The notes under the pieces were generated by a model that did not search any database, had not been told where the DNA came from, and worked only from the letters and a program-made list of their open reading frames with translations. Made by a program: the position numbers and the translations under genes. A DNA stretch of 64,000 nucleotides from Sphingomonas sp. IC-11 (lineage in GTDB: Bacteria; Pseudomonadota; Alphaproteobacteria; Sphingomonadales; Sphingomonadaceae), in contig NZ_JAJNDU010000005.1 in the NCBI RefSeq assembly GCF_021043365.1, positions 124,001 through 188,000 on the forward strand. Reading direction: 5' to 3'. Shown piece after piece: positions 54,126 through 62,430 of this stretch. How positions within the stretch are numbered: position 1 is the first letter of the stretch; every line of letters begins with the position of its first letter.

Positions 54126-56720
54126 ATGCTCGACGTTCTCACCGCCCCAGCCGCTCCTGCGATCAAGCGCCGCCAGGACTATCGCCCGCCTGCGTGGCTG
54201 GTGCCGACTGTGGATCTGGACTTTGCGCTGGACCCGAGCGCGACGCGGGTGCGCGCACGACTGGAAGTGAGGCGAAATGGCGACGGTGACGAGCCGCTGC
54301 GGCTGGATGGCGATGGCCTCACCCCGCTGGCGGTGATCGTTGATGGCGTGGCGGTGAACGACTGGCGCATCGAGGACGATCAACTCGTCGTCCCGCTGAG
54401 CGGGGCAGCGCATGTGATCGAAACCGAGGTGGAGATCGCGCCCGACCAGAATACGCAGCTGATGGGGCTTTATTCCTCAGGCGGCAATCTGTGCACCCAA
54501 TGCGAGGCGGAGGGCTTCCGGCGCATCACCTTTTTCCCGGATCGGCCTGACGTGCTGGCGACGTACCGGGTGCGGATGACAGCGGACAAGGCGCGTTACC
54601 CCGTGCTGCTGGCCAATGGCGATCCGATCGCCAGCGGCGACAACGGTGACGGAACGCACTGGGCCGAGTGGCACGACCCGTTTCCCAAGCCATCCTATCT
54701 GTTCGCGCTGGTGGCAGGCGATCTCGCCTGCAATGCGGGCACCTTCACGACGCGGTCGGGACGCGAGGTGCAGCTTGGCATCTGGGTACGGGCGGCCGAT
54801 CTGCCCAAGACCGATCATGCGCTCCATGCGCTAAAGACGTCGATGGCCTGGGACGAGCGTGTCTATGGCCGCGAATATGATCTGGACGTGTTCAACATCG
54901 TCGCGGTGGACGATTTCAACTTCGGCGCGATGGAGAACAAGGGGCTGAACATCTTCAACAGCCGCTACATCCTGGCCGATCCCGACACCGCGACCGATTA
55001 CGATTACGATGCCATCGCCGCGGTGGTAGCCCACGAATATTTCCACAATTGGTCCGGCAACCGGATCACTTGCCGCGACTGGTTCCAGCTGTCGCTGAAG
55101 GAAGGTTTCACCGTCTTTCGCGACCAGGGCTTTTCGGCCGATCAGGGGTCGGCCGCGGTGAAGCGAATCGAGGATGTGCGGGGCCTGCGCGCCAGCCAGT
55201 TTCCGGAGGATGCCGGGCCGCTCGCGCATCCCGTACGCCCGGAGAGCTATATCGAGATCTCCAATTTCTACACCTCGACGATCTACAACAAGGGCGCCGA
55301 GCTGATCCGGATGATGGCCACCATCCTCGGCCCCGAGCGGTTCCGGACGGCGTGCGACCTGTATTTCGATCGTTTCGACGGCACCGCCGCGACGTGCGAG
55401 GATTTCGTCCGCTGCATGGAAGAGGGCGGCGGGGTCGATCTGTCGCGCTTCCGCTTGTGGTACAGCCAGGCGGGCACGCCGCGGGTTTCGGCCAGCCTGG
55501 ATCACGAGGGTGGTCGCGCGACGCTTCGGCTGGCGCAGCATGTGCCGCCGACCCCGGGCCAATCGAGCAAGGAGCCGATGGTGCTGCCGTTGCGCATCCG
55601 CCTGTTCGGTGCGGAGACAGGCCAGCCGCTGGGGCCGGAGCAGCTGGTGCTGCTGGATCAGGCGAATGAGTCCATCGTCTTCGAAGGGGTGGCCGAACGG
55701 CCTGTTCTGTCGATCAACCGCGGCTTTTCTGCACCGGTCACCATCGAAAGCGACCGGACGGCCAGCGACCTCGCCTTCCTTGCCCGGCATGATGATGATC
55801 CGTTCGCGCGGTACGAGGCGATGCAGCAGCTGATGCTGGACACGCTGGTGGCGGGTGCGGTGGAAGGCGGCGCCGACCACCGCGGTGTCATCGATGCCGT
55901 CGCCGACACGCTGGATGACCCGGCGCTTGACCCGGCCTTCATCGCCGAAGCGGTTCTGCTGCCGTCCGAAAGCTTCGTCGGCGATCAGCTCAACGTCGTC
56001 GATCCCGAGGCAATCTATCGGGCGCGCGAGGCATTGCGCGCTGATCTCGGCAGAATGCTGGGCGACCGCTGGCGCGACATTTACGAGGCGAACACCACCG
56101 GTGCGGCCTACGCCTATACGCCGGCGGCCAAGGGCGCGCGCCGGATCCGGAACGTGGCCCTCGGCTATATCGCCGCATCGGGAGCAAGCGACGCAGCAGC
56201 GCTGGCGTTCCGCCAGTTCGAGCGCGCCGATAACATGACCGATCGGCAGGGTGCGCTCAGCACGCTGGTGAACGGGCGTAGCGACCTGCGCGAGGCGGCG
56301 CTGGATATCTTCTACAACCGCTATTCCGATAACCCGCTGGTGCTGGACAAGTGGTTCCAGACCCAGGCGCTGTCCACGCGCGACGATACGCTTGCGGCGG
56401 TCAAGGCGCTGGCCGAACATCCCAGCTTCACGCTTGCCAATCCGAACCGGGCACGCAGCCTGATCGGCGCCTTCGCGGTCAACCAGCGGGCGTTCAATCA
56501 GGCCGATGGCGCCGGCTATCGCTTCCTGGCCGATCAACTGATCGCGCTCGACCGGCTGAATCCGCAAACGGCGGCAAAGCTGCTGCCGCCGCTGGGACGC
56601 TGGCGCCGTTTCGATGCGGCCCGCGCGGCCTTGATGCGCGCCGAGCTGCAGCGGATCGTGAGTACGCCAGGCCTGTCCAAGGATCTGTTCGAACAGGCTT
56701 CCAAGAGCCTCGAGGGCTGA
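54126..56720 (+). CDS. pepN: Aminopeptidase N
   Basis: Broad-specificity M1 zinc aminopeptidase, 864 residues. Seen: GAMENKGLNIFNSRY (exopeptidase motif), the zinc site HEYFHNWSGNRITCRDWFQLSLKEG (HExxH with the downstream Glu), and the C-terminal helical domains with LSINRGFSAPV and NTTGAAYAYTP, as in the bacterial PepN subfamily. The ATG at 54126 matches homologues; a 12-codon upstream start is possible. It is divergent from the M28 peptidase with 228 bases between, both in protein turnover. Confidence 0.97.
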   Translation: MLDVLTAPAAPAIKRRQDYRPPAWLVPTVDLDFALDPSATRVRARLEVRRNGDGDEPLRLDGDGLTPLAVIVDGVAVNDWRIEDDQLVVPLSGAAHVIETEVEIAPDQNTQLMGLYSSGGNLCTQCEAEGFRRITFFPDRPDVLATYRVRMTADKARYPVLLANGDPIASGDNGDGTHWAEWHDPFPKPSYLFALVAGDLACNAGTFTTRSGREVQLGIWVRAADLPKTDHALHALKTSMAWDERVYGREYDLDVFNIVAVDDFNFGAMENKGLNIFNSRYILADPDTATDYDYDAIAAVVAHEYFHNWSGNRITCRDWFQLSLKEGFTVFRDQGFSADQGSAAVKRIEDVRGLRASQFPEDAGPLAHPVRPESYIEISNFYTSTIYNKGAELIRMMATILGPERFRTACDLYFDRFDGTAATCEDFVRCMEEGGGVDLSRFRLWYSQAGTPRVSASLDHEGGRATLRLAQHVPPTPGQSSKEPMVLPLRIRLFGAETGQPLGPEQLVLLDQANESIVFEGVAERPVLSINRGFSAPVTIESDRTASDLAFLARHDDDPFARYEAMQQLMLDTLVAGAVEGGADHRGVIDAVADTLDDPALDPAFIAEAVLLPSESFVGDQLNVVDPEAIYRAREALRADLGRMLGDRWRDIYEANTTGAAYAYTPAAKGARRIRNVALGYIAASGASDAAALAFRQFERADNMTDRQGALSTLVNGRSDLREAALDIFYNRYSDNPLVLDKWFQTQALSTRDDTLAAVKALAEHPSFTLANPNRARSLIGAFAVNQRAFNQADGAGYRFLADQLIALDRLNPQTAAKLLPPLGRWRRFDAARAALMRAELQRIVSTPGLSKDLFEQASKSLEG

Positions 56721-56736
56721 CCGCGCCAACGCTGTG

Positions 56737-56763
56737 CGCCCTGCCGTTAGCAACGGCAGGGCG
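56737..56763. terminator. Strong bidirectional terminator hairpin between pepN and S41 protease genes
   Basis: A perfect 12-bp stem CGCCCTGCCGTT / AACGGCAGGGCG with a 3-base loop, followed on the plus strand by GCAAAATC and on the minus strand by CACAGCG. It lies between two converging stops 49 bases apart. Confidence 0.75.
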
Positions 56764-56769
56764 GCAAAA

Positions 56770-58221
56770 TCAGAATGCGCCCGGCGTTTCCCGCTGGATC
56801 GTGCTCGGGCGCATCGGGGTGAGCAGCGCCTGCTTCACCGCGACATTCCGCACCCTTGCCGCCGAAGCCGTGGCCGCGGCGCCGCCAATCCGGGTGCAGC
56901 TGCGGCCATTCAGGAACGCCAGCGCCTGCTGTACGGACGCCTCGCGCGGGTCGCCCAGCTGGTACGACAGGTCGTCCACCGCCTCGCAGGTCGCCGGCAT
57001 GAACGGCGCGAGGCCGTTGTAGTAATCCCCCTGGCGATCGGCGTTCTGGGTGGTGAGCGCCACCACTCGAAGGCGATCGTCACATGCCGGCTTGTCGCGC
57101 GCCGTCTGCCCAACCGGCTTTCCATAGGTATTGGTGCCGATCAGCGCGACATTGCCGCGCAGGTACGGGATCATTGCGTTGATCACCACTTCGCTTGCCG
57201 AGGCGGTTCCTTGCGTGCCGATAAAAGCGATCTTGGTCGGCGACACCGATTGCGGCTGCGGCAGGAAATAGTCCGTGCTGTTCTCGGACGATTTTTCGCG
57301 CCGGAACGTGGTGTAGCCAAGCACGTCGCTGGTCTGGCGATTGCCGCCCAGCAGGTTGTTCATCAGCCGCGCGGTGGAAAGCAGCCCGCCGCCATTGTAG
57401 CGCAGGTCGACAATCAGTTCGGTGATCCCGGCAGCGCGCAACTGACCAAAGCCGTCGCGCAGCGGCTGATCTGCGGTCGAGATGAACGTGCGCAGATTAA
57501 TATAGCCGACGCGGCGGCCACCATCCTCCAGAATCTTGATGCCGTAGCGGGACGATACCGGGCTGAGTTCAAAGTCGCGCGGCGTCAGTGTCACCTCGCG
57601 TTCGCTGCCGCTGAGCGCGCGCACCCGCAGGACACGCGCGACACCGGCGGTCGAGCCACCCAGCGCATTGCTGACCGCCTGCGCCCCGCCGTCCGCGAAA
57701 AGCGCGCTGACGGTCCGCAACGTACCGCCGGGTTGGCCGATCGCGACAATCTCCGTGCCGCGGTCAAGGCCGGCTTCGAGCGCGGGGGTGCCCTCGAACG
57801 CTTCGATCACGAACATTCGTCCGACGCTTGCATTGATGCCGAGCCGGAAGCCGTAACCCGCGCTCGATCCCGAGTCGTAATAGGCATTCTCCTCGGCAAT
57901 CGACGTCAGGTAGGTGAAATAGCGGTCCTTGTTCTGGGCGCGCGCCGTCGCCGTTATGGCATCGATATAGTCATCGACGCTGGCGAAGGGCGCCGGGTCG
58001 AGGCTGGTGGGCAGCGTGTCCGGGAACAGATACCATTCGCGCAGCTCGGCTGCGGCCCATGCCTTTCGATCCTGAAGCGAACAGCCGGCAACGCTGGTGG
58101 GCGTCGGCGTCGGCGTGGGTGAGGGGGAGTTGGCTATCGGGGTGCTGCTGCTGCCGCCGTCGCCCCCGCATCCTGCCAGCAAGCTCATGGCGCAAACCGC
58201 TGCGGTAAGTCGACGTGTCAC
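56770..58221 (-). CDS. S41 family serine protease lipoprotein
   Basis: A C-terminal-processing-type protease, 483 residues. Lipobox LLAGC (Cys18) followed by a Gly/Ser/Pro/Thr linker (20-42). There is a PDZ-like region (about 125-215) and the S41 core with VDLRYNGGG, QGTASASEVV (catalytic Ser) and NTYGKPVGQ (Lys). It starts with GTG at 58221, supported by a GGGGAG RBS. Likely acts on envelope proteins. Cysteines in the C-terminal part (CDDRL, ATCEAV, RSCTRI) may form disulfides. Confidence 0.9.
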   Translation of the reverse strand: MTRRLTAAVCAMSLLAGCGGDGGSSSTPIANSPSPTPTPTPTSVAGCSLQDRKAWAAAELREWYLFPDTLPTSLDPAPFASVDDYIDAITATARAQNKDRYFTYLTSIAEENAYYDSGSSAGYGFRLGINASVGRMFVIEAFEGTPALEAGLDRGTEIVAIGQPGGTLRTVSALFADGGAQAVSNALGGSTAGVARVLRVRALSGSEREVTLTPRDFELSPVSSRYGIKILEDGGRRVGYINLRTFISTADQPLRDGFGQLRAAGITELIVDLRYNGGGLLSTARLMNNLLGGNRQTSDVLGYTTFRREKSSENSTDYFLPQPQSVSPTKIAFIGTQGTASASEVVINAMIPYLRGNVALIGTNTYGKPVGQTARDKPACDDRLRVVALTTQNADRQGDYYNGLAPFMPATCEAVDDLSYQLGDPREASVQQALAFLNGRSCTRIGGAAATASAARVRNVAVKQALLTPMRPSTIQRETPGAF

Positions 58222-58296
58222 TAACTTGGCTCCCCCCGTGTTGCGCAGGGAGTAGCACGTCTGATTGTCGGCGCCAGCGCAACAAGCCGGGGTGGA

Positions 58297-58716
58297 TCAG
58301 CCAAGCAAATCGATCGTGAGCGGATCGCGTTCGCCGTTGAAAAAGCGGGAAAGAACGCGCTCGAAGGCGGACGGATCGTCAGCCGCCGCGGCGAACAGGG
58401 TCATCGACGAGCGCAGCTTCATCGCATCGACGCTGCCGAGGATCGCTTCTGCCTCACCCTCGGCGCCGAGCAGCGCGTCACAGGCCTCGATCAGCCGAGC
58501 GCCGAGCAGCGGGTGCTCGAGATAGGCGCGTGCTTCCGCGATCGACCGAATGCCGAAATGGCGGGCGGTAGTGCTTCGGCCGAGATCGCGCAGCTGCGGA
58601 AAGACAAACCACATCCAGTGGGTCGTCTTCCGGCCGCGGCGCAGCTCCGCCAGAGCGGCGGGGTAGGTGAGCTCCTGCGCTTCCAGGAAGCGGGCGAGAT
58701 CGAACGGGTCGGCCAT
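58297..58716 (-). CDS. DUF1810 family protein
   Basis: A 139-residue conserved protein of unknown function: FDLARFLEAQELTYPAALAELRRGRKTTHWMWFVFPQLRDLGRS is the DUF1810 signature (calpastatin-like name in some databases). No signal or membrane part. A slightly longer start at about 58740 is possible; neither has a clear RBS. It is divergent from the PEBP gene. Confidence 0.88.
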   Translation of the reverse strand: MADPFDLARFLEAQELTYPAALAELRRGRKTTHWMWFVFPQLRDLGRSTTARHFGIRSIAEARAYLEHPLLGARLIEACDALLGAEGEAEAILGSVDAMKLRSSMTLFAAAADDPSAFERVLSRFFNGERDPLTIDLLG

Positions 58717-58782
58717 GACCGCTGAACGCATGGTGCGCATCGCAGATGCGGCTGGTGCGTTGATCCGGCTGAAGGAGTGGCC

Positions 58783-59415
58783 ATGCTTGAACATATTCCC
58801 GCCTGGTTGGGGCGCAGCCTTGGCAATGTGCGTGCCGGCGCCAGCAAGCTCGCGATCGTTCAACCTGAACTCGGCGGACGTTTCGCGGCGATTGATCTGT
58901 CCAGCCCGGCCTTTGCGCAGGACGCACGCCTGCCGCCGCGCTTCACCGCTGATGGGGAGGGCGTGTCGCCGCCGCTGGTCTGGGGTGCGCTGCCCGCGGG
59001 CACCGCGTCGCTGGCCTTGCTGGTCGAGGATGCAGATGCGCCTGCGCCGCAGCCGCTGGTCCATGCGATCGTCTGGGGTATGGCACCGGATACCGGGCGA
59101 TTACCCGAAGGGGCGATCGTCGCAGACGGCGCCGGGATGTCTGACACCGGAGATGTCGGGCGCAATTCGTTTCTTGGCGAAGGCTGGCTCCCGCCGGACC
59201 CGCCGACGGGCCATGGAGAACATCGTTATGTGTTCCAGCTGTTCGCGCTGGACGAAGGGGTCGAAGATCCCGGCCAGTCGCCCGGCCGTTCGGCCCTCGT
59301 ACGGGCCATGGCCGGGCATGTGCTGGCTGCCGGACTGCTGATCGGCACCTACTCCCGTGGTGAGGAAGCCCTGGTCGGGCACGCTCAAACGACAGTGGCC
59401 GCGACATCCACATAG
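58783..59415 (+). CDS. YbhB/YbcL family PEBP-like protein
   Basis: A 210-residue member of the phosphatidylethanolamine-binding/Raf-kinase-inhibitor family. VEDADAPAPQPLVHAIVWGM carries the ligand-binding DPDAP-like and HxV motifs, with FTADGEGVSPPLVWG and GEHRYVFQLFALD also typical. The start ATG at 58783 has GAAGGAG 5 bases upstream. No signal peptide. The last 31 bases overlap a tiny antisense gene. Confidence 0.93.
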   Translation: MLEHIPAWLGRSLGNVRAGASKLAIVQPELGGRFAAIDLSSPAFAQDARLPPRFTADGEGVSPPLVWGALPAGTASLALLVEDADAPAPQPLVHAIVWGMAPDTGRLPEGAIVADGAGMSDTGDVGRNSFLGEGWLPPDPPTGHGEHRYVFQLFALDEGVEDPGQSPGRSALVRAMAGHVLAAGLLIGTYSRGEEALVGHAQTTVAATST

Positions 59416-59474
59416 GCAAGTAGTGCGCAGGCGCCCACGACGGCGCCCAGAGCGGCGAAGGCAGAGCGGATCAT
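59385..59474 (-). CDS. Micro-protein B, 29-residue hydrophobic peptide
   Basis: A single membrane helix: starts MIRSAFAALGAVVGACALLAY and ends DVAATVV. It has an AGGGTGA Shine-Dalgarno-like sequence upstream. It lies 38 bases after micro-protein A on the same strand. The 3' end overlaps the PEBP gene by 31 bases in antisense. Very short, so low-complexity chance cannot be excluded, but the Ala/Val-rich helix ending in a small polar tail is like micro-protein A. Confidence 0.5.
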   Translation of the reverse strand: MIRSAFAALGAVVGACALLAYVDVAATVV

Positions 59475-59512
59475 AATGCTGTCACCCTGGCTGAAATTGA
59501 AGAAGCGTCCGT

Positions 59513-59623
59513 TCAGGCGACCGGAACAACGGGAACGGCCGCGCCGACCATCAGTGCGGCGAAAGCGATCGCGCCAACGAAGCTGGCGACATGCAGGTGA
59601 AGCTGGTTCAGACGGTAAGCCAT
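59513..59623 (-). CDS. Micro-protein A, 36-residue hydrophobic peptide
   Basis: Encoded on the minus strand with an excellent RBS (AAGGAG, 6 bases before the ATG at 59623). It has a short polar N-terminus (MAYRLNQLHLHV) then a single membrane helix ending PVVPVA. It was too short to be called by length-based gene finding. Similar tiny proteins with an N-terminal RLNQ-HLHVA motif are, to my memory, seen in sphingomonads; the function is unknown. A sigma54-like element lies 54 bases upstream. Confidence 0.72.
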   Translation of the reverse strand: MAYRLNQLHLHVASFVGAIAFAALMVGAAVPVVPVA

Positions 59624-59676
59624 TGTCGATCTCCTTGTTGGTGGCGCCGGGTGATCCGCCGCCGATGCCCAATGCA

Positions 59677-59694
59677 TTGCAGGCGGCGTGCCAG
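59677..59694 (-). promoter_or_regulatory. Sigma54-like -24/-12 element upstream of micro-protein A
   Basis: The minus strand reads CTGGCACG-N4-CTGCAA against the consensus YTGGCACG-N4-TTGCW: one mismatch. A start of transcription near 59665 would give a leader of about 42 bases. Whether the organism has RpoN is not known from this window. Confidence 0.35.
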
Positions 59695-59783
59695 TTTTGC
59701 GCGCTCAAGGAATTTGAATGACTTAGCTGTGTCTGCCGACTCAGGCGGCGGGATGTGCCAAATCGGGTTGGTAGATCACGCCA

Positions 59784-60821
59784 TCATGCGGCGGAAAATG
59801 CGCGATTCCGGCCGGCTGCCTTGGCGCGGTACAAAGCGGCGTCAGCGCGCGCATAAAGCACCTCGCGCGGTTCGTCGCTCATGCCAGCGGCGACGCCGCC
59901 CGAGATCGTGATCACCCCGATCGGTGCGTCCGTCTTGCGCGAGCGGAAGCGGCGGGCCGCGACCGCGCTGCGGGCGCGATCGACGAGGGCGACGGCCGCA
60001 TCGAGGTCCACGCCGGTGAACAATATGGCGAATTCTTCACCACCATAGCGGGCGACCACGGCGCCAGCACTTTCGCTGGCGATGGTCAGGCCAACCGCGC
60101 GCAGCACGCGATCACCGACCGCGTGTCCGAAATCGTCGTTCACGCGCTTGAAGTGATCGATATCGCACAGCGCCAGCGCAATGGGGGTGCCGGGCGGCAC
60201 CGCATCATAGGCTTCGTCAAAGGCGCGACGATTGGCCAGTTCGGTCAGCGGATCGAGCCGCGCCGTGCCCCGCGCTTCATCCAGCGCACTGCGCAGCGCT
60301 TCCGCTTCCTGCTCGGCGGCTGCCATGCGACGTTCGGCGACATTGGCCCGGTCGATCATCGTTGCCGTCAGTCGAAATACTTCATCGGTGCCGGTGACCG
60401 GATCAGCCTGGCGCATGGCGGCCGCACTGGCGGCGAGATCGCGGCCGAACCCGCTTGTTTCCGCGTGAATGGAGCGGACGGCCTGCGAGAAGTCGGCGAC
60501 CTGCATTTCCGCGCGCGCGATCATCGCGTCCGCCTGGACGATCAGTTCGGAGGAGGGGCGCGAGGAAGCGGCGTCGCCATTCCCGGCGGGCGCCGCGTTG
60601 GTCGGGGCTGGGCCGCCAAGCTGCGCAATGTCCTGCGCCGTCAGTCGAACACCGCCATCCGTCAGATCGGCAACGGAACGGGCCAGCGGGCCGGCGGGAT
60701 CAACCAACACCCGATAGGCGAAGGCGTAATTGGCCGGCTCGATACTCAGCTTGTGGTCGGCCAGGAACTGGCCAACCGCTTCGTACAGCTCGGCATCTTT
60801 CTGCCTGGGGAACTCAACCAT
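59784..60821 (-). CDS. Diguanylate cyclase (GGDEF domain)
   Basis: Makes cyclic di-GMP from two GTP. The 345-residue protein has an N-terminal helical region (1-170, including an amphipathic coiled-coil of about 115-185) and a C-terminal GGDEF domain: DPLTELANRRAFDEA, LALCDIDHFKRVNDDFGHAVGD and RYGGEEFAIL. The active-site GGEEF is intact. The inhibitory site RxxD, five residues before, is absent (SAGA), so product inhibition is not expected. No membrane helix. Confidence 0.95.
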   Translation of the reverse strand: MVEFPRQKDAELYEAVGQFLADHKLSIEPANYAFAYRVLVDPAGPLARSVADLTDGGVRLTAQDIAQLGGPAPTNAAPAGNGDAASSRPSSELIVQADAMIARAEMQVADFSQAVRSIHAETSGFGRDLAASAAAMRQADPVTGTDEVFRLTATMIDRANVAERRMAAAEQEAEALRSALDEARGTARLDPLTELANRRAFDEAYDAVPPGTPIALALCDIDHFKRVNDDFGHAVGDRVLRAVGLTIASESAGAVVARYGGEEFAILFTGVDLDAAVALVDRARSAVAARRFRSRKTDAPIGVITISGGVAAGMSDEPREVLYARADAALYRAKAAGRNRAFSAA

Positions 60822-60926
60822 CTATCTCGCGCCCCGTCTCGCCCCGGCATCAGCCGGCGCTGCACGTTCCGATCCCTCACTTTGTGCCGGAGAAGCTAAA
60901 ATTGCGTTGCTGTTGCTGACCTAAAA

Positions 60927-61469
60927 TCAGCTACGGGGAAGGCGCCGGACTGCTTCCAGGGTCAGGGCGACGTGACGATCGGCTGACAGATCGTCATGAA
61001 CATAAGCAATCCGTCCGCCGCGATCGATGACATAGCTGGTCCGGCGGGTCGCATCGCGTCCCTTGATTTGCCGGCCGAGCGCGACATCATAGCCGGCAAC
61101 GACACGAGGCCCCGCGCTCGCCACTGGGAACTTGCCCGCGCATTCGGCGGCGGAGAATTTCGTCAGATCCTCAACCGTGTCCGCGGACATGCCGATCACC
61201 GTCGCGCCGGCAGCGCGAAAGGCCGGGATGTTTTCCGCAAAGGCGCGTGCTTCCGCGTTGCAGCCGGCAGTGAATGCCGCCGGAAAGAAGTAAAGCACGA
61301 CCGGGCCCTTCTTCAGCTGGCGGGCGAGATTGACGTTCACCACCTTGCCGGCCACCGCCCCGCGGGTGGTGAAATCGGGTGCCTTTGCCCCGACGGGGAG
61401 AACGGCGCCGACCGGAGTCGCAACGGCGAACGAGACGATGGCGGCGGCAGCGGCAAGGATGTGGCGCAT
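60927..61469 (-). CDS. Secreted BCP/AhpC-type peroxiredoxin
   Basis: A thioredoxin-fold peroxidase of 180 residues with an N-terminal signal peptide (1-22, ending VGA). The peroxidatic Cys70 is in FPAAFTAGCNAEA; a second Cys110 sits in SAAECAGKF and may be resolving. Likely periplasmic. GGGAGAG RBS upstream of the ATG. It is divergent from the HisN-type phosphatase. Confidence 0.92.
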   Translation of the reverse strand: MRHILAAAAAIVSFAVATPVGAVLPVGAKAPDFTTRGAVAGKVVNVNLARQLKKGPVVLYFFPAAFTAGCNAEARAFAENIPAFRAAGATVIGMSADTVEDLTKFSAAECAGKFPVASAGPRVVAGYDVALGRQIKGRDATRRTSYVIDRGGRIAYVHDDLSADRHVALTLEAVRRLPRS

Positions 61470-61533
61470 GGGGCTCTCCCGAATGAAGCCTGCATTCTAG
61501 CGCTGCGCGTTCCGGGGCGATAGGGCATGCGGA

Positions 61534-62376
61534 ATGCCGATCCGCCAAGCCGACCTCGACCTCGCCAGCCGCCTCGCCGATGCCGCGGGGGAGGCGATCC
61601 GCCCCTATTTCCGCGGCGAACTCGGCATCGAGACAAAGGCCGATCATTCGCCGGTCACGCTGGCCGATCGCGCGGCGGAGGCGGCGATGCGCCGGATCCT
61701 CGACGCCGAGGCACCGGGCGACGCGGTGCATGGCGAGGAATATGGCATCAAGGAGGGCGTGACCGGGCGCACCTGGGTGCTCGATCCGATCGACGGCACG
61801 CGCAGCTTCACCGTGGGGCGGGCGATTTTCGGCACGCTGGTCGCGCTGGTGGAGGATGGCTGGCCGATGATGGGCGTGATCGACCAGCCGATCCAGCGTG
61901 AACGGTGGATCGGCGCGGCGGGGCGGCCGACGCTGTTCAACGGATCGCCGGTGCGCACGCGCGCCTGCCGCGAGGTGGTGGGCGCGATCCTGGCGACGAC
62001 CAGCCCGCACGCCTTCAACGACGATGAAGTGCCCTATTTCATGGCGCTGGTCGCAGCGGTTTCAGGCGGGCACGCGCGGCAGGGGCCGGTCTATGGCGGA
62101 GACGGCTACAATTACGGGCTGCTGGCGAGCGGGCATCTCGACATCGTGTGCGAGGCCGGGCTGGCGCTGTACGATTTCGCCGCACTGGCGCCGATCGTCG
62201 AAGGCGCGGGCGGACGAATGTGCGACTGGAACGGGGACCCGCTGACTCAGGCGAGCACTGGGCAGGTGCTGGCGATCGGCGATCCGGCGCGGATGGACGA
62301 GGTGCTGGAGGCGCTGCACGCGGCGCCCGGCGCGCACGACCATGATCACGGGCATGGGCACGGCCACGATCATTGA
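61534..62376 (+). CDS. Inositol-monophosphatase family phosphatase (HisN-type histidinol-phosphatase) with His-rich tail
   Basis: A Mg-dependent phosphatase of 280 residues. Motifs: HSPVTLADRAAE, HGEEYG (Glu68-Glu69), LDPIDGTRSF (Asp84, Asp87) and the C-terminal YDFAALAPIVEGAGG. It matches the HisN histidinol-phosphatase group. The last 14 residues are almost all His, Asp and Gly (AHDHDHGHGHGHDH), a metal-chelating tail not expected in the enzyme. A GGGCGAT sequence upstream is a weak RBS. It converges on clpB with a hairpin between. Confidence 0.9.
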   Translation: MPIRQADLDLASRLADAAGEAIRPYFRGELGIETKADHSPVTLADRAAEAAMRRILDAEAPGDAVHGEEYGIKEGVTGRTWVLDPIDGTRSFTVGRAIFGTLVALVEDGWPMMGVIDQPIQRERWIGAAGRPTLFNGSPVRTRACREVVGAILATTSPHAFNDDEVPYFMALVAAVSGGHARQGPVYGGDGYNYGLLASGHLDIVCEAGLALYDFAALAPIVEGAGGRMCDWNGDPLTQASTGQVLAIGDPARMDEVLEALHAAPGAHDHDHGHGHGHDH

Positions 62377-62396
62377 GGGCGGGATGAACCGTCAGC

Positions 62397-62420
62397 GGGA
62401 GGGCGCACCTGCTCCCTCCC
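62397..62420. terminator. Hairpin between hisN-like gene and clpB
   Basis: Stem GGGAGGG / CCCTCCC (7 bp) with a 10-base loop, in the 54-base gap between converging stops. No U-tract. Confidence 0.5.
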
Positions 62421-62430
62421 CCGACGATGC

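Noticed and set aside
54831-56753. Long minus-strand open frame opposite pepN (640 codons)
   Set aside because: Same reason: it covers the zinc-aminopeptidase coding sequence in antisense, with a non-protein-like composition and no RBS.
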